From positions 1,581 to 10,033 of the forward strand of contig AQRW01000100.1 of the NCBI GenBank assembly GCA_000402295.1: a DNA stretch of 8,453 nt, read 5' to 3'. A program made the translations under genes and the position numbers. How positions within the stretch are numbered: position 1 is the first letter of the stretch; each line of letters begins with the position of its first letter. Below the pieces are notes generated by a model, which worked only from the letters and a program-made list of their open reading frames with translations, ran no database searches and was not told the DNA's origin. Below are positions 1-6,245 of the stretch, one piece after another. The DNA is from Candidatus Aerophobus profundus SCGC AAA252-L23. Lineage in GTDB: Bacteria > Aerophobota > Aerophobia > Aerophobales > Aerophobaceae.

Positions 1-241
1 TGGTACTTAGACCCTCACTCCAGATCCCCGGTTTTAAACGAAAAGGCAAGCTTCGCTGATAGGGATCATTAGGAGCAATGAAAGGAGCAAATATGGCGAC
101 AATGATCAAAATAACAATCAAAATCAGGCCTATCATGGCTGACTTATTACTCCTAAGCATATGAAAGGTCTCGTTCAGCTCACTGTAACTATTAACCTGG
201 AGTTTAGAAATCTGCTCGATTTTCTTCTTTCTGGTAAACAT
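1..241 (-). CDS. dppC: Peptide ABC transporter permease, DppC/OppC type (partial, N-terminal 80 codons)
   Basis: This is the inner-membrane permease subunit expected to pair with the DppB-like protein encoded just upstream. Only the N-terminus is present; the gene runs off the left edge. It opens with a basic, polar cytoplasmic stretch (MFTRKKKIEQ...), then a short motif NKSAMIGL and one hydrophobic membrane segment at about residues 35-54, followed by APFIAPNDPY. This layout, with APxIAPxDP right after the first helix, is typical of DppC/OppC-family N-termini. The conserved permease core and EAA loop are out of view. The ATG at 241-239 lies 10 nt after the dppB stop. A GTGAG ribosome-binding sequence overlapping that stop sits 5 nt upstream, suggesting translational coupling. 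The family is clear from context and N-terminal pattern; substrate preference (di- versus oligopeptide) is inferred from the binding protein. Confidence 0.85.
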   Translation of the reverse strand, partial: MFTRKKKIEQISKLQVNSYSELNETFHMLRSNKSAMIGLILIVILIIVAIFAPFIAPNDPYQRSLPFRLKPGIWSEGLST

Positions 242-251
242 AAAAACTCAC

Positions 252-1256
252 TTAGTGGTAGCGAATTTTGGGATTAACATAAGCATAAATAATATCGGTA
301 ATCAAATTTACGATGACGAAGGTGCCGGCGATAAATAACACTGACCCCTGGATAGCCGGATAATCTCGAGCGTAGACCGCCTGGACGGCGTAACGCCCCA
401 GTCCTGGCCAGGAAAAAACAGTTTCGGTAAGAATAGCTCCCTGAAGCAAAAGACCAAAATTGAGACCTATCACTGTAACAATAGGAATAAGAGCATTTTT
501 AAGAGCATGCCTATAGACTACTGTTCTCTCGGGAAGTCCCTTGGCTCTTTGAGTGCGAATATAATCCTGCCGGATTACCTCCAGCATACTGGAACGGGTC
601 ATCCGGGCAATCATGGCCATAGGAATGGTAGCCAGAGCAATAGCGGGAAGAAATAAATGGGCCAAAATATCCTTAAAAGCCAGCCAGTTACCGGCCAGGA
701 CGCTATCAATCACATAGAAATGGGTAATTCGCTTGAGAGTAATATTTACGTTCAGCCGACCGGCAATAGGGAACCAATCAAGTAGCAATCCAAAAACAAA
801 CATTAACATAAGCCCCAGCCAGAAAACCGGCATAGAAATACCAAAGAGGGCCCCCACCATACTACCGTAGTCAAAAATCGAATATTGCTTGGTAGCTGAG
901 ATGACCCCGGCGATCACTCCCACCACTACGGCGATAATCATAGACGTCAGGGTTAATTCCAGAGTGTTGGGGAAGCGTTCCCATATTTCCGAAACCACAA
1001 AACGATGAGTAGTAATGGAGCGCCCCAGGTTACCTCGCAGAGCCTCTTTCAGCCAAATGAAATATTGCTCGGGAATAGGTTTGTTCAGACCCCATTTTTC
1101 CCGAATTTCTTCTACTGTTTGCTGATCGGCATGTTCACCAGCCATAATGCGGGCCGGATCCCCCGGGGTAAGACGAATAAGGAGAAAAATAATTACCGAC
1201 ACCCCCAAAAGTACCGGAATAAGCATTAGCAGTCTTTTTATAACGTAGGTTTTCAT
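252..1256 (-). CDS. dppB: Peptide ABC transporter permease, DppB/OppB type
   Basis: Inner-membrane subunit of a peptide importer; with a DppC partner it forms the translocation path, powered by ATPases presumably encoded past the left edge. The 334-residue length is normal for the family. It starts with the typical MKTYVIKRLL and a first helix at about 9-29, followed by the family signature RLTPGDPA (28-35). Further membrane segments lie near 101-121, 132-159, 201-218, 248-270 and 303-326. The cytoplasmic EAA loop that docks the ATPase is about 231-250 (QRAKGLPERT region), and the conserved FSWPGLGRYA follows at 281-290. The start ATG at 1256 has only a weak GAG ribosome-binding sequence 7 nt upstream, directly below a strong hairpin at 1272-1307. 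It lies 79 bp after the binding-protein gene and 10 bp before dppC. It could equally be called OppB or GsiC-like; Dpp is preferred because of the binding protein's residues. Confidence 0.93.
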   Translation of the reverse strand: MKTYVIKRLLMLIPVLLGVSVIIFLLIRLTPGDPARIMAGEHADQQTVEEIREKWGLNKPIPEQYFIWLKEALRGNLGRSITTHRFVVSEIWERFPNTLELTLTSMIIAVVVGVIAGVISATKQYSIFDYGSMVGALFGISMPVFWLGLMLMFVFGLLLDWFPIAGRLNVNITLKRITHFYVIDSVLAGNWLAFKDILAHLFLPAIALATIPMAMIARMTRSSMLEVIRQDYIRTQRAKGLPERTVVYRHALKNALIPIVTVIGLNFGLLLQGAILTETVFSWPGLGRYAVQAVYARDYPAIQGSVLFIAGTFVIVNLITDIIYAYVNPKIRYH

Positions 1257-1271
1257 TTAGTAGCTCAATAA

Positions 1272-1307
1272 AACAAGCGTGGCTTTCCAGAGAAAACCAC
1301 GCTTGTT
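1272..1307 (-). terminator. Intercistronic hairpin: probable partial terminator or mRNA 3'-end stabiliser
   Basis: A 16-bp stem (1272-1287 with 1292-1307, one G-U pair in the minus-strand RNA) closes a 4-nt loop. On the minus strand the 3' arm ends CGCTTGTT and continues into TTATTG, so the base of the stem and the tail form a U-rich stretch as in intrinsic terminators. It lies between the binding-protein stop (1336) and the permease start (1256). In peptide-import operons such hairpins usually allow some read-through, giving more binding protein than permease; that role here is inferred. Confidence 0.6.
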
Positions 1308-1335
1308 GGTAACTACTCAGTTCAGATTCATCCCC

Positions 1336-2922
1336 TTATTTCTCTATCCAAACCGGATAGAAGAATTTTCTGCTGGTGGGATGAAGTACATATCCCTGAA
1401 CTTCGTTTTTGAAAGCCAGCATCTGGGTTGAATGAGCTAAACAGACCCAGGGAGCATCACGATGAATGATTTCCTGGGCCTTTCGGTAAAGCCTGACTCT
1501 CTCGTCAAAATCGTAACTCTGCCGGGCTTTAATATTTACCTCGTGAAGTTCGTCACTGCGGTAAAAAGCTACATTTCCGGCACTTCCTATGGTGGCTGCA
1601 TCTTTGTCCAGGAGAACATAAATGAAGTTATCCGGATCGCCGTTATCACCGGTCCAGCCTAAAAGACACATCGGGTGCTTACCGGCTTCGGTATCCTGAA
1701 GATAAGTTCCCCAATCCTCGCTGTAAATTTCCGCCTCAATTCCCACGTCAGCTAAATATGATTGAATAGCCTCGGCAATTTTCCGGGGATCAAACATATA
1801 AGGACGAGATACCGGCATAGCCCAGAGGGTAGTTTTGAAACCATTGGGATATCCGGCTTCGGCCAGAAGCTCTTTGGCCTTTTCCGGATTGTATTCATAA
1901 TCCACAATATCATCATTGTAGCCAAACAATAGAGGAGGAATAGGATTCTTGGCCACGATGGCGGTGCCCTGGTAGAGATATTCCACAATTTCCTGTTTGT
2001 TAATAGCGTGGTTGATAGCCCGTCTCACCCGCACATCTCCAAAAGGCTTCTCGAAACCAGGAGTGTCCTCACCCATGTTCATGGCCACATAGCCCACATT
2101 CATTCCCGGCTGAGTGAGGAGTTTAAGCTTGGGACTATCAATTATTTTCTGAACCTGCTCCGGGTCCGGGTACTCCAGGCCATCAATTTCTCCCTTTTCC
2201 AGAGCCATCAATCGAGCGGAAGGATCGGGAATTACTCGGAAAATAACTTTATCCAGTTTGGCCCTGACTCTCCAATAATCTCCAAAGGCTTCCATAGTAA
2301 TGTGATCGTCCTTAACCCATTCTACGAACTTAAAGGGTCCGGTTCCTATCGGGTGCCTAAAGGAATCTGCTCCGTAAAGAGCCGCCGAATACGGGCTGAC
2401 TATACAAGCCGTAAACATAGCCAGAGAGGTAAGAAAAGAGGCATTAGGCTCCTTAAGGTAAACCTTCACTGTGTAAGGGTCAACCGCCTCTGCCCGATCC
2501 ATATAGTCAAACATCCAGCCCCAGTAAGCCCATTCTCCGTATTTATGATAGGGAAAATCTTTATCATACTGCCGCTGAAAAGAGAAAACCACGGCTGTGG
2601 CATCGAAATCGGTTCCGTCGTGAAACTTCACTCCCTTTCTTAAATGGAAGGTGAACTCCAGACCATCCTGGGAAATATCCCAGGATTCAGCCAGGCAGGG
2701 TCGAATGGCAGTAGAACCTGGCTCATACTCAACCAGACCCTCAAACATGTTGTCCATTCTCTGAATGGATTCTCCGTCAGTTACATCAGCCGGATCCAAT
2801 CTTGAGGCATCCCCGGCACTTCCAAAAACCAGGGTTCCTCCCGCCGCCAAGGCCCCAGCTCCCATAGAGACAAAGCTGAGACTGACAATTAAAGATAAAA
2901 TAATCCACCACTTATTCCTCAT
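1336..2922 (-). CDS. dppA: Dipeptide-type ABC transporter solute-binding protein (SBP family 5)
   Basis: Extracytoplasmic receptor that captures peptides and delivers them to the DppBC-like permease encoded downstream. The 528 residues match the family's usual length. Residues 1-26 form a classical signal peptide (MRNKWW, hydrophobic core, ALA cleavage site at 24-26) with no cysteine at the cleavage point, so it is predicted to be secreted rather than a lipoprotein. Family landmarks include the YEPGSTAIRPCLAESW region (66-81), HDGTDFDATAVVFS (101-114), PIGTGPFKFVEW (191-202) and RVRRAINHAI (298-307). R373 (in MPVSRPY) and D426 (in GWTGDNGDPDN) match in context and mutual spacing the Arg355/Asp408 pair that anchors the peptide termini in Escherichia coli DppA, which argues for a dipeptide-like ligand. 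The ATG at 2922 has a perfect AAGGAGG at 2930-2936, 7 nt upstream, and a strong promoter lies at 3033-3061. Confidence 0.93.
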   Translation of the reverse strand: MRNKWWIILSLIVSLSFVSMGAGALAAGGTLVFGSAGDASRLDPADVTDGESIQRMDNMFEGLVEYEPGSTAIRPCLAESWDISQDGLEFTFHLRKGVKFHDGTDFDATAVVFSFQRQYDKDFPYHKYGEWAYWGWMFDYMDRAEAVDPYTVKVYLKEPNASFLTSLAMFTACIVSPYSAALYGADSFRHPIGTGPFKFVEWVKDDHITMEAFGDYWRVRAKLDKVIFRVIPDPSARLMALEKGEIDGLEYPDPEQVQKIIDSPKLKLLTQPGMNVGYVAMNMGEDTPGFEKPFGDVRVRRAINHAINKQEIVEYLYQGTAIVAKNPIPPLLFGYNDDIVDYEYNPEKAKELLAEAGYPNGFKTTLWAMPVSRPYMFDPRKIAEAIQSYLADVGIEAEIYSEDWGTYLQDTEAGKHPMCLLGWTGDNGDPDNFIYVLLDKDAATIGSAGNVAFYRSDELHEVNIKARQSYDFDERVRLYRKAQEIIHRDAPWVCLAHSTQMLAFKNEVQGYVLHPTSRKFFYPVWIEK

Positions 2923-2929
2923 TACTTTT

Positions 2930-2936
2930 CCTCCTT
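2930..2936 (-). promoter_or_regulatory. Strong Shine-Dalgarno site of the binding-protein gene
   Basis: AAGGAGG on the minus strand, 7 nt before the ATG at 2922. It fixes the start and predicts high translation, as expected for an abundant substrate-binding protein. Confidence 0.85.
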
Positions 2937-2950
2937 GAATTTTTCCTATT

Positions 2951-2962
2951 TCACAGTTCCAT
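2951..2962 (-). CDS. Possible leader mini-ORF (Met-Glu-Leu-stop) upstream of dppA
   Basis: On the minus strand ATG GAA CTG TGA lies inside the dppA leader. An AAGGAG ribosome-binding sequence (2968-2973) sits 5 nt upstream of its ATG, and a second, longer anti-SD match (AAAGGGAGGTGAT, 2976-2988) lies further up. The stop is 28 nt before the dppA start. The mini-ORF is too short to be judged by coding statistics. It could be a translated leader influencing dppA translation, a ribosome loading site, or chance. Confidence 0.25.
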   Translation of the reverse strand: MEL

Positions 2963-3032
2963 CTTAGCTCCTTGTATCACCTCCCTTTGGTCACAACTCT
3001 AATACACTAATTTCTCAAGCTCACCGTTGGCC

Positions 3033-3061
3033 ATTCTACCCCCAAAAACATTGTTTGTCAA
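3033..3061 (-). promoter_or_regulatory. Predicted sigma-70-type promoter of the peptide-import operon
   Basis: Minus strand: TTGACA (-35, 3056-3061, perfect consensus), a 17-bp spacer (3039-3055), then TAGAAT (-10, 3033-3038, five of six). Predicted transcription start is about 3025-3028, giving a leader of roughly 103 nt before dppA. This is the best promoter match in the intergenic stretch and is placed correctly to drive dppA, dppB and dppC. No operator could be recognised with confidence. Confidence 0.75.
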
Positions 3062-3129
3062 CCAGCCGGCTTTGCAGGAAAAAAGGGGTGAAAGGGAGAC
3101 GGTTCTCTTTTTCAACCAGATGAACCATA

Positions 3130-3191
3130 CGAACGGACTCACCGAGGACAGGGCAGGATACAGAGAGTATCGCCGGAGCAAGACAGAATAT
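3130..3191. repeat. Probable truncated second copy of the 3271-3441 element (contains one 28-bp direct repeat)
   Basis: 3164-3191 is identical over 28 bp to 3412-3439. Upstream of that block, CGAAC and CCGAG appear in the same order and at nearly the same distance (CGAAC to repeat: 34 bp here, 32 bp at 3380-3411), so resemblance extends, degenerate, to about 3130. Only the end of the element is represented; the block stops at CAGAATAT, two bases before the REPIN at 3194. The likely history is a second repeat copy truncated or interrupted at the REPIN. Confidence 0.5.
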
Positions 3192-3193
3192 AT

Positions 3194-3250
3194 GGTAGCC
3201 GCAAGTTTTAACTTGCGCAAAATAAACGCAGGCTAAAGCCTGCGGCTACC
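3194..3250. repeat. REPIN-like element: two inverted REP palindromes
   Basis: Two 24-bp units in inverted orientation, 3194-3217 and the complement of 3227-3250, are separated by a 9-bp A-rich spacer. Each begins GGTAG followed by an 8-bp perfect stem (3200-3207/3210-3217; 3227-3234/3237-3244). The outer 10 bp (GGTAGCCGCA) are identical and inverted. The units differ at four positions that form two base pairs (A-T versus G-C, T-A versus C-G), so pairing is kept. A GTAG tetranucleotide at the foot of a hairpin is the known hallmark of REP sequences mobilised by REP-associated tyrosine (Y1) transposases; no such transposase is in the window. Confidence 0.7.
3218..3244 (-). terminator. REP hairpin with U-rich tail, possible terminator of the topA-xerC-hslVU transcript
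   Basis: Read on the minus strand, the GC-rich stem CGCAGGCT/AGCCTGCG (3227-3244) is followed at once by TTTATTTTG. It lies about 200 nt downstream of the hslU stop, and no better intrinsic terminator is visible nearer. The role is inferred; the full REPIN could instead fold as one long hairpin and stabilise the mRNA end. Confidence 0.35.
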
Positions 3251-3270
3251 TTGTTTATACTCTAAGCGAG

Positions 3271-3441
3271 GAATATTCTGACGAGGTGACATTGATAATC
3301 CACCTTTACGAGGTCTTCGAAGTGAGGAATAAGGAGAAATTCTGTTTGAGCCCCTGAAAGAGGCGAGTTTATTTCTCCCCGAACAAGAAGGCCGAGCAGT
3401 TATTACTGTAAAGAGTATCGCCGGAGCAAGACAGAATATTC
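3271..3441. mobile_element. MITE-like or structured-RNA-like non-coding element with 10-bp terminal inverted repeats
   Basis: GAATATTCTG at 3271-3280 is inverted as CAGAATATTC at 3432-3441, and each end is flanked outside by CGAG (3267-3270 and 3442-3445), which looks like a 4-bp target duplication. Inside are further pairings: GGAGAAAT/ATTTCTCC (3333-3340/3371-3378) enclosing GCCCC/GAGGC, an AGGTG/CACCT hairpin near 3284-3305, and CAGT/ACTG near 3398-3409. No credible open reading frame covers it. Part of it recurs at 3130-3191. These features suit a miniature inverted-repeat element; a structured RNA read from the hslU transcript is the alternative. I do not recognise a named family. Confidence 0.45.
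3412..3439. repeat. 28-bp perfect direct repeat, second copy
   Basis: Identical to 3164-3191 over 28 bp (AGAGTATCGCC at the start, CAGAATAT at the end), offset by 248 bp. This copy ends 12 bp before the hslU stop codon and contains most of the right terminal repeat of the 3271-3441 element. Confidence 0.85.
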
Positions 3442-3451
3442 CGAGCCTTTT

Positions 3452-4801
3452 TTAGAGGATGTAACGCGAAAGATTCTCGTTTTCTACAACATCCTTGAGC
3501 CTTTCTTTTACATAATCTGCAGTGATGGTGAAAGAGGTTCTCCTCATCTGAGAAGCGTTAAAAGAAATCTCCTCCAGCAGCTTTTCCACCACGGTATGCA
3601 GCCTTCTTGCCCCAATGTCCTCAGTTCTCTCGTTAACCAGAAAAGCCAGACGAGAGATTTCCTGGAGAGCATCCTCCTGGAAAATCAGTTCTACTCCTTC
3701 AGTTTTCATTAAGGCCTGATATTGCTTTATCAGAGCGTTTCGGGGTTCGGTAAGAATCTTCAGGAAATCTTCTTGGGTTAGATGCTGCAGCTCCACCCGG
3801 ATAGGGAATCTTCCCTGAAGCTCAGGGATAAGTTCCGAAGGAGAGGATCCATGAAAAGCTCCGGCAGCAATGAACAAAACATGATCAGTCTTGACCGCTC
3901 CATAGCGGGTAGCCACCGTGGTACCCTCGGCAATGGGCAAAAGATCTCTTTGAACTCCCTGGCGAGAGATGTCAATTTTATCAGCTCCACCACCAATAAT
4001 TTTATCAATCTCATCTACAAAAATAATTCCTGAATTTTCCGTCCTCCGAAGGGCCTCCTCGATTACTTTACTATTGTCAATTAGTTTCTGAGATTCTTCC
4101 TCAAGAATAATCTGGCGGGCTTCTTTTAAAGGAACTTTTCTCAGTCGTGGCCTTTTGGGAAGAACATCTCCCAGGAGGTCCTGGAAGTTCATTCCCATCT
4201 GCTCTACTCCCACATTACTAAAAACCTCAACCATAGGACTCAGTTTCTCAGCGGTCTTTATCTCTATTACCCGATCTTCCAATTCCTTGTTTCTTAACTT
4301 ATCCCGCATTCTTTTCCGGGTAGCCCGCGCCCTCTCAACTCTTTCCTCTTCTACTTGATTTGGTGAGGAAATACTCTGGGGAAGAGGAAGCAAAATATCC
4401 AGGAGTTTCTCCTCAACTAACTGCTCCGCTTTCTTCCAGACTCCTTTCAACATCTCCATCCTAACCGTGTGCACAGCAACACTGGTCAGATCTCTCACCA
4501 TTGACTCTACATCTCTTCCCACATAGCCAACTTCGGTATATTTACTGGCTTCCACTTTCAAGAAAGGGGCCTGGGCCAGGTTAGCTAACCTGCGGGCGAT
4601 CTCAGTTTTTCCCACACCAGTAGGGCCAATCATAATAATGTTTTTGGGGGACACTTCATCTCTCAAGTTTGCCGGAAGTTTTTGTCTGCGCCATCTGTTT
4701 CGCAGAGCAATAGCCACAGCGCGCTTAGCCTCATCCTGGCCAATAATATACTTGCCTAATTCTTTCACTATTCGGGAGGGAGTAAGATAATTATCCCGCA
4801 T
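3452..4801 (-). CDS. hslU: ATP-dependent protease ATPase subunit HslU (ClpY)
   Basis: Hexameric AAA+ unfoldase that recognises substrates, threads them through its pore and feeds them to the HslV peptidase in the cytoplasm. The 449 residues match the family. Walker A is GPTGVGKTE (59-67), the pore loop is GYVG (92-95), the family-specific I domain spans roughly 110-245, Walker B is IIFVDEID (259-266, D263/E264), the arginine finger is probably R331 in ELQGRFPIRVEL, and the sensor-2 GARR motif is at 397-400. The C-terminus LSRYIL matches the tail that inserts between HslV subunits to activate them. The start ATG at 4801 is preceded by TAAGGAGT 7 nt upstream (core AAGGAG at 4809-4814), 16 bp after the hslV stop. 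In Bacillota codY usually follows; here a repeat-rich stretch follows instead. All key residues are present, so it should be functional. Confidence 0.98.
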   Translation of the reverse strand: MRDNYLTPSRIVKELGKYIIGQDEAKRAVAIALRNRWRRQKLPANLRDEVSPKNIIMIGPTGVGKTEIARRLANLAQAPFLKVEASKYTEVGYVGRDVESMVRDLTSVAVHTVRMEMLKGVWKKAEQLVEEKLLDILLPLPQSISSPNQVEEERVERARATRKRMRDKLRNKELEDRVIEIKTAEKLSPMVEVFSNVGVEQMGMNFQDLLGDVLPKRPRLRKVPLKEARQIILEEESQKLIDNSKVIEEALRRTENSGIIFVDEIDKIIGGGADKIDISRQGVQRDLLPIAEGTTVATRYGAVKTDHVLFIAAGAFHGSSPSELIPELQGRFPIRVELQHLTQEDFLKILTEPRNALIKQYQALMKTEGVELIFQEDALQEISRLAFLVNERTEDIGARRLHTVVEKLLEEISFNASQMRRTSFTITADYVKERLKDVVENENLSRYIL

Positions 4802-4817
4802 TTTTCCACTCCTTACC

Positions 4818-5348
4818 TTACAATTCTTCTATAGTAATTTGATCATTGGTATAAACACAGATAGAGGCGGCTATCCTCATAGCTATCTCCGCAATTCGCC
4901 GGGGAGGGTAATCGGTGTGTTGGCCGAGAGCTTCAGCGGCAGCCTGGGCATATCCTGCTCCTGAACCAATGGCAATAACTGCCCCATCCGGTTCAATAAC
5001 ATCCCCGCTCCCAGAAATAAGCAGAGATTTTTCCTTATCCGCCACAATCATTAAAGCTTCCAGTTTGCGTAGGACCTTATCCTGACGCCAATCTTTGGCC
5101 AACTCCAGGGCTGCCCGGGGCAAATTACCTCGATATTCTTCAATTTTTTTTTCAAATTTCTCGAAAAGAGTGAGGGCATCAGCCACGGCTCCGGCAAATC
5201 CGGCTAAAACTTTTCCTTGGTAAAGCCTTCTTACTTTATTGGCTTTGTGTTTCATAACTACATCATTAAAGGTTACCTGGCCATCTCCGGCAATGACTAC
5301 GTGGTCTTCCTTTCTTACCGCTAAAATGGTAGTGGATTTAAACATCAT
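4818..5348 (-). CDS. hslV: ATP-dependent protease subunit HslV (ClpQ)
   Basis: Proteasome-beta-like peptidase that forms a double hexameric ring and degrades substrates delivered by HslU, encoded 16 bp downstream. It is 176 residues long, normal for the family. A short propeptide (MMFKS) precedes TTILAV; removal should expose T6 as the N-terminal nucleophile. The supporting residues fit the E. coli numbering shifted by five: D22 in GDGQ, K38 in ANKVRRL and S129 in AIGSG. GKVLAGFAGAVADALTLFEKFE and ELAKDWR are family signatures. The nucleophile is Thr, as in E. coli, not the Ser reported for Bacillus subtilis CodW. Two Met codons compete as start: ATG 5348, with GAGGAG 6 nt upstream (5355-5360), and ATG 5345, 9 nt away. 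The first is chosen; the choice changes only the discarded propeptide. Confidence 0.97.
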   Translation of the reverse strand: MMFKSTTILAVRKEDHVVIAGDGQVTFNDVVMKHKANKVRRLYQGKVLAGFAGAVADALTLFEKFEKKIEEYRGNLPRAALELAKDWRQDKVLRKLEALMIVADKEKSLLISGSGDVIEPDGAVIAIGSGAGYAQAAAEALGQHTDYPPRRIAEIAMRIAASICVYTNDQITIEEL

Positions 5349-5366
5349 AAAATTCTCCTCGAGATT

Positions 5367-6245
5367 TTAGGCCCGGGGATGGGCCTTTTCATAGATCTCC
5401 TTCAGCCTGTGCGGAGTAATATGGGTGTAGATTTGAGTGGTGGAAAGTCTTTCGTGACCCAACAGCTCCTGTACTGATCTTAAGTCAGCACCTCGATTTA
5501 TCAAATGAGTAGCAAAAGAATGCCTGAAAGTATGTGGTCCGACTTGTTTACCGAGACCACTCTCCTTGAGATGTTTTTTTATCCTTTTTCTTATTCCCCG
5601 ATCAGTTATTCTAATACCCAAGTAATTAATAAACAGTCCTTTTTCCCTGGGATCAGCTCTTTCTGCCCGTACTTTTATGTATTGCCTCAAAGCTTTCAAA
5701 GCGTAACTTCCCAGAGGAATCATCCGTTCCTTTTTCCTCTTTCCTAAAACTTTAACTACCTCTTCGGATAAATCAATATCTTCTAAATCAAGGGAAACAA
5801 GTTCAGCGATTCTCATCCCGGTAGCGTACAACAACTCAAGAACGGTCTGGTCCCGACAATCAAGAAAATTATCCTGGCCTTCCAGAGGGACCAGAAGTTT
5901 TTCTATTTCTTTCTCTTCTAGAAAAACAGGAATCTTTTTCCTTAATTTAGGACTGCGCAGGTTAGAGAAATGGAATAACTCATAGCCACCTTTCTCGTTC
6001 AAATATTGAAATAGGCAGCGCAAGGAGGAAACCCGCCGGGCCAAAGTGGTTTTACAGCATCCTTTATCCAGAAGATACCCCAGGTAGGAACGCACTACCT
6101 GGTAATTGCTCCTCTCAACCGGAATATTTTCTTCTTTAAGAAAATTCAAAAAGTCCCGGACATCGCTAACATATCCTCTAACAGTAAGAGGGGAAAGATT
6201 TCTCTGCTGGCTTAAATAAAGAGAGAAATCAGAAAGAAGATTCAT
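5367..6245 (-). CDS. xerC: Tyrosine recombinase XerC (chromosome dimer resolution)
   Basis: Site-specific recombinase of the XerC/XerD family; such enzymes act at dif sites to resolve chromosome dimers. It has an N-terminal SAM-like core-binding domain (NLLSDFSLYL to about residue 90) and a C-terminal catalytic domain. Numbered from the ATG used here, the full catalytic set is visible: R145 (TGMRIAEL), K169 (GKRKKER), H238 and R241 (HTFRHSFATH), H264 (LLGHERLSTT) and the nucleophile Y273 (QIYTH). The ATG at 6245 gives 292 residues and aligns with usual XerC starts. An in-frame TTG at 6254 would add three residues; neither has a clear ribosome-binding sequence, so translation is probably coupled to topA, whose end it overlaps by 17 bp. 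The gene is called XerC from its position beside topA and hslVU; XerD or a single Xer cannot be excluded. Confidence 0.93.
   Translation of the reverse strand: MNLLSDFSLYLSQQRNLSPLTVRGYVSDVRDFLNFLKEENIPVERSNYQVVRSYLGYLLDKGCCKTTLARRVSSLRCLFQYLNEKGGYELFHFSNLRSPKLRKKIPVFLEEKEIEKLLVPLEGQDNFLDCRDQTVLELLYATGMRIAELVSLDLEDIDLSEEVVKVLGKRKKERMIPLGSYALKALRQYIKVRAERADPREKGLFINYLGIRITDRGIRKRIKKHLKESGLGKQVGPHTFRHSFATHLINRGADLRSVQELLGHERLSTTQIYTHITPHRLKEIYEKAHPRA

Noticed and set aside
2008..2643. 211-codon open frame on the plus strand
   Set aside because: It lies wholly antisense to the well-supported dppA gene, has no recognisable domain or ribosome-binding site, and its composition is what the complement of that gene would give.
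2937..3026. Riboswitch or T-box in the dppA leader
   Set aside because: No recognisable aptamer core or T-box motif; the leader is short and dominated by purine SD-like tracts.
2999..3236. Short frames on both strands (about 70 codons) in the intergenic region
   Set aside because: They run through the REPIN, the direct repeat and the predicted promoter; the minus-strand frame's first half is palindromic repeat sequence. Neither has domain-like composition or a convincing ribosome-binding site.
3164..3439. Direct 28-bp repeats considered as a CRISPR array
   Set aside because: Only two copies separated by 220 bp, with other repeats between them and no cas genes.
3412..3439. 28-bp repeat considered as a dif/Xer recombination site because xerC is nearby
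   Set aside because: Length matches, but there are no 11-bp imperfect inverted arms around a 6-bp centre, and the repeat is better explained as part of the longer element.
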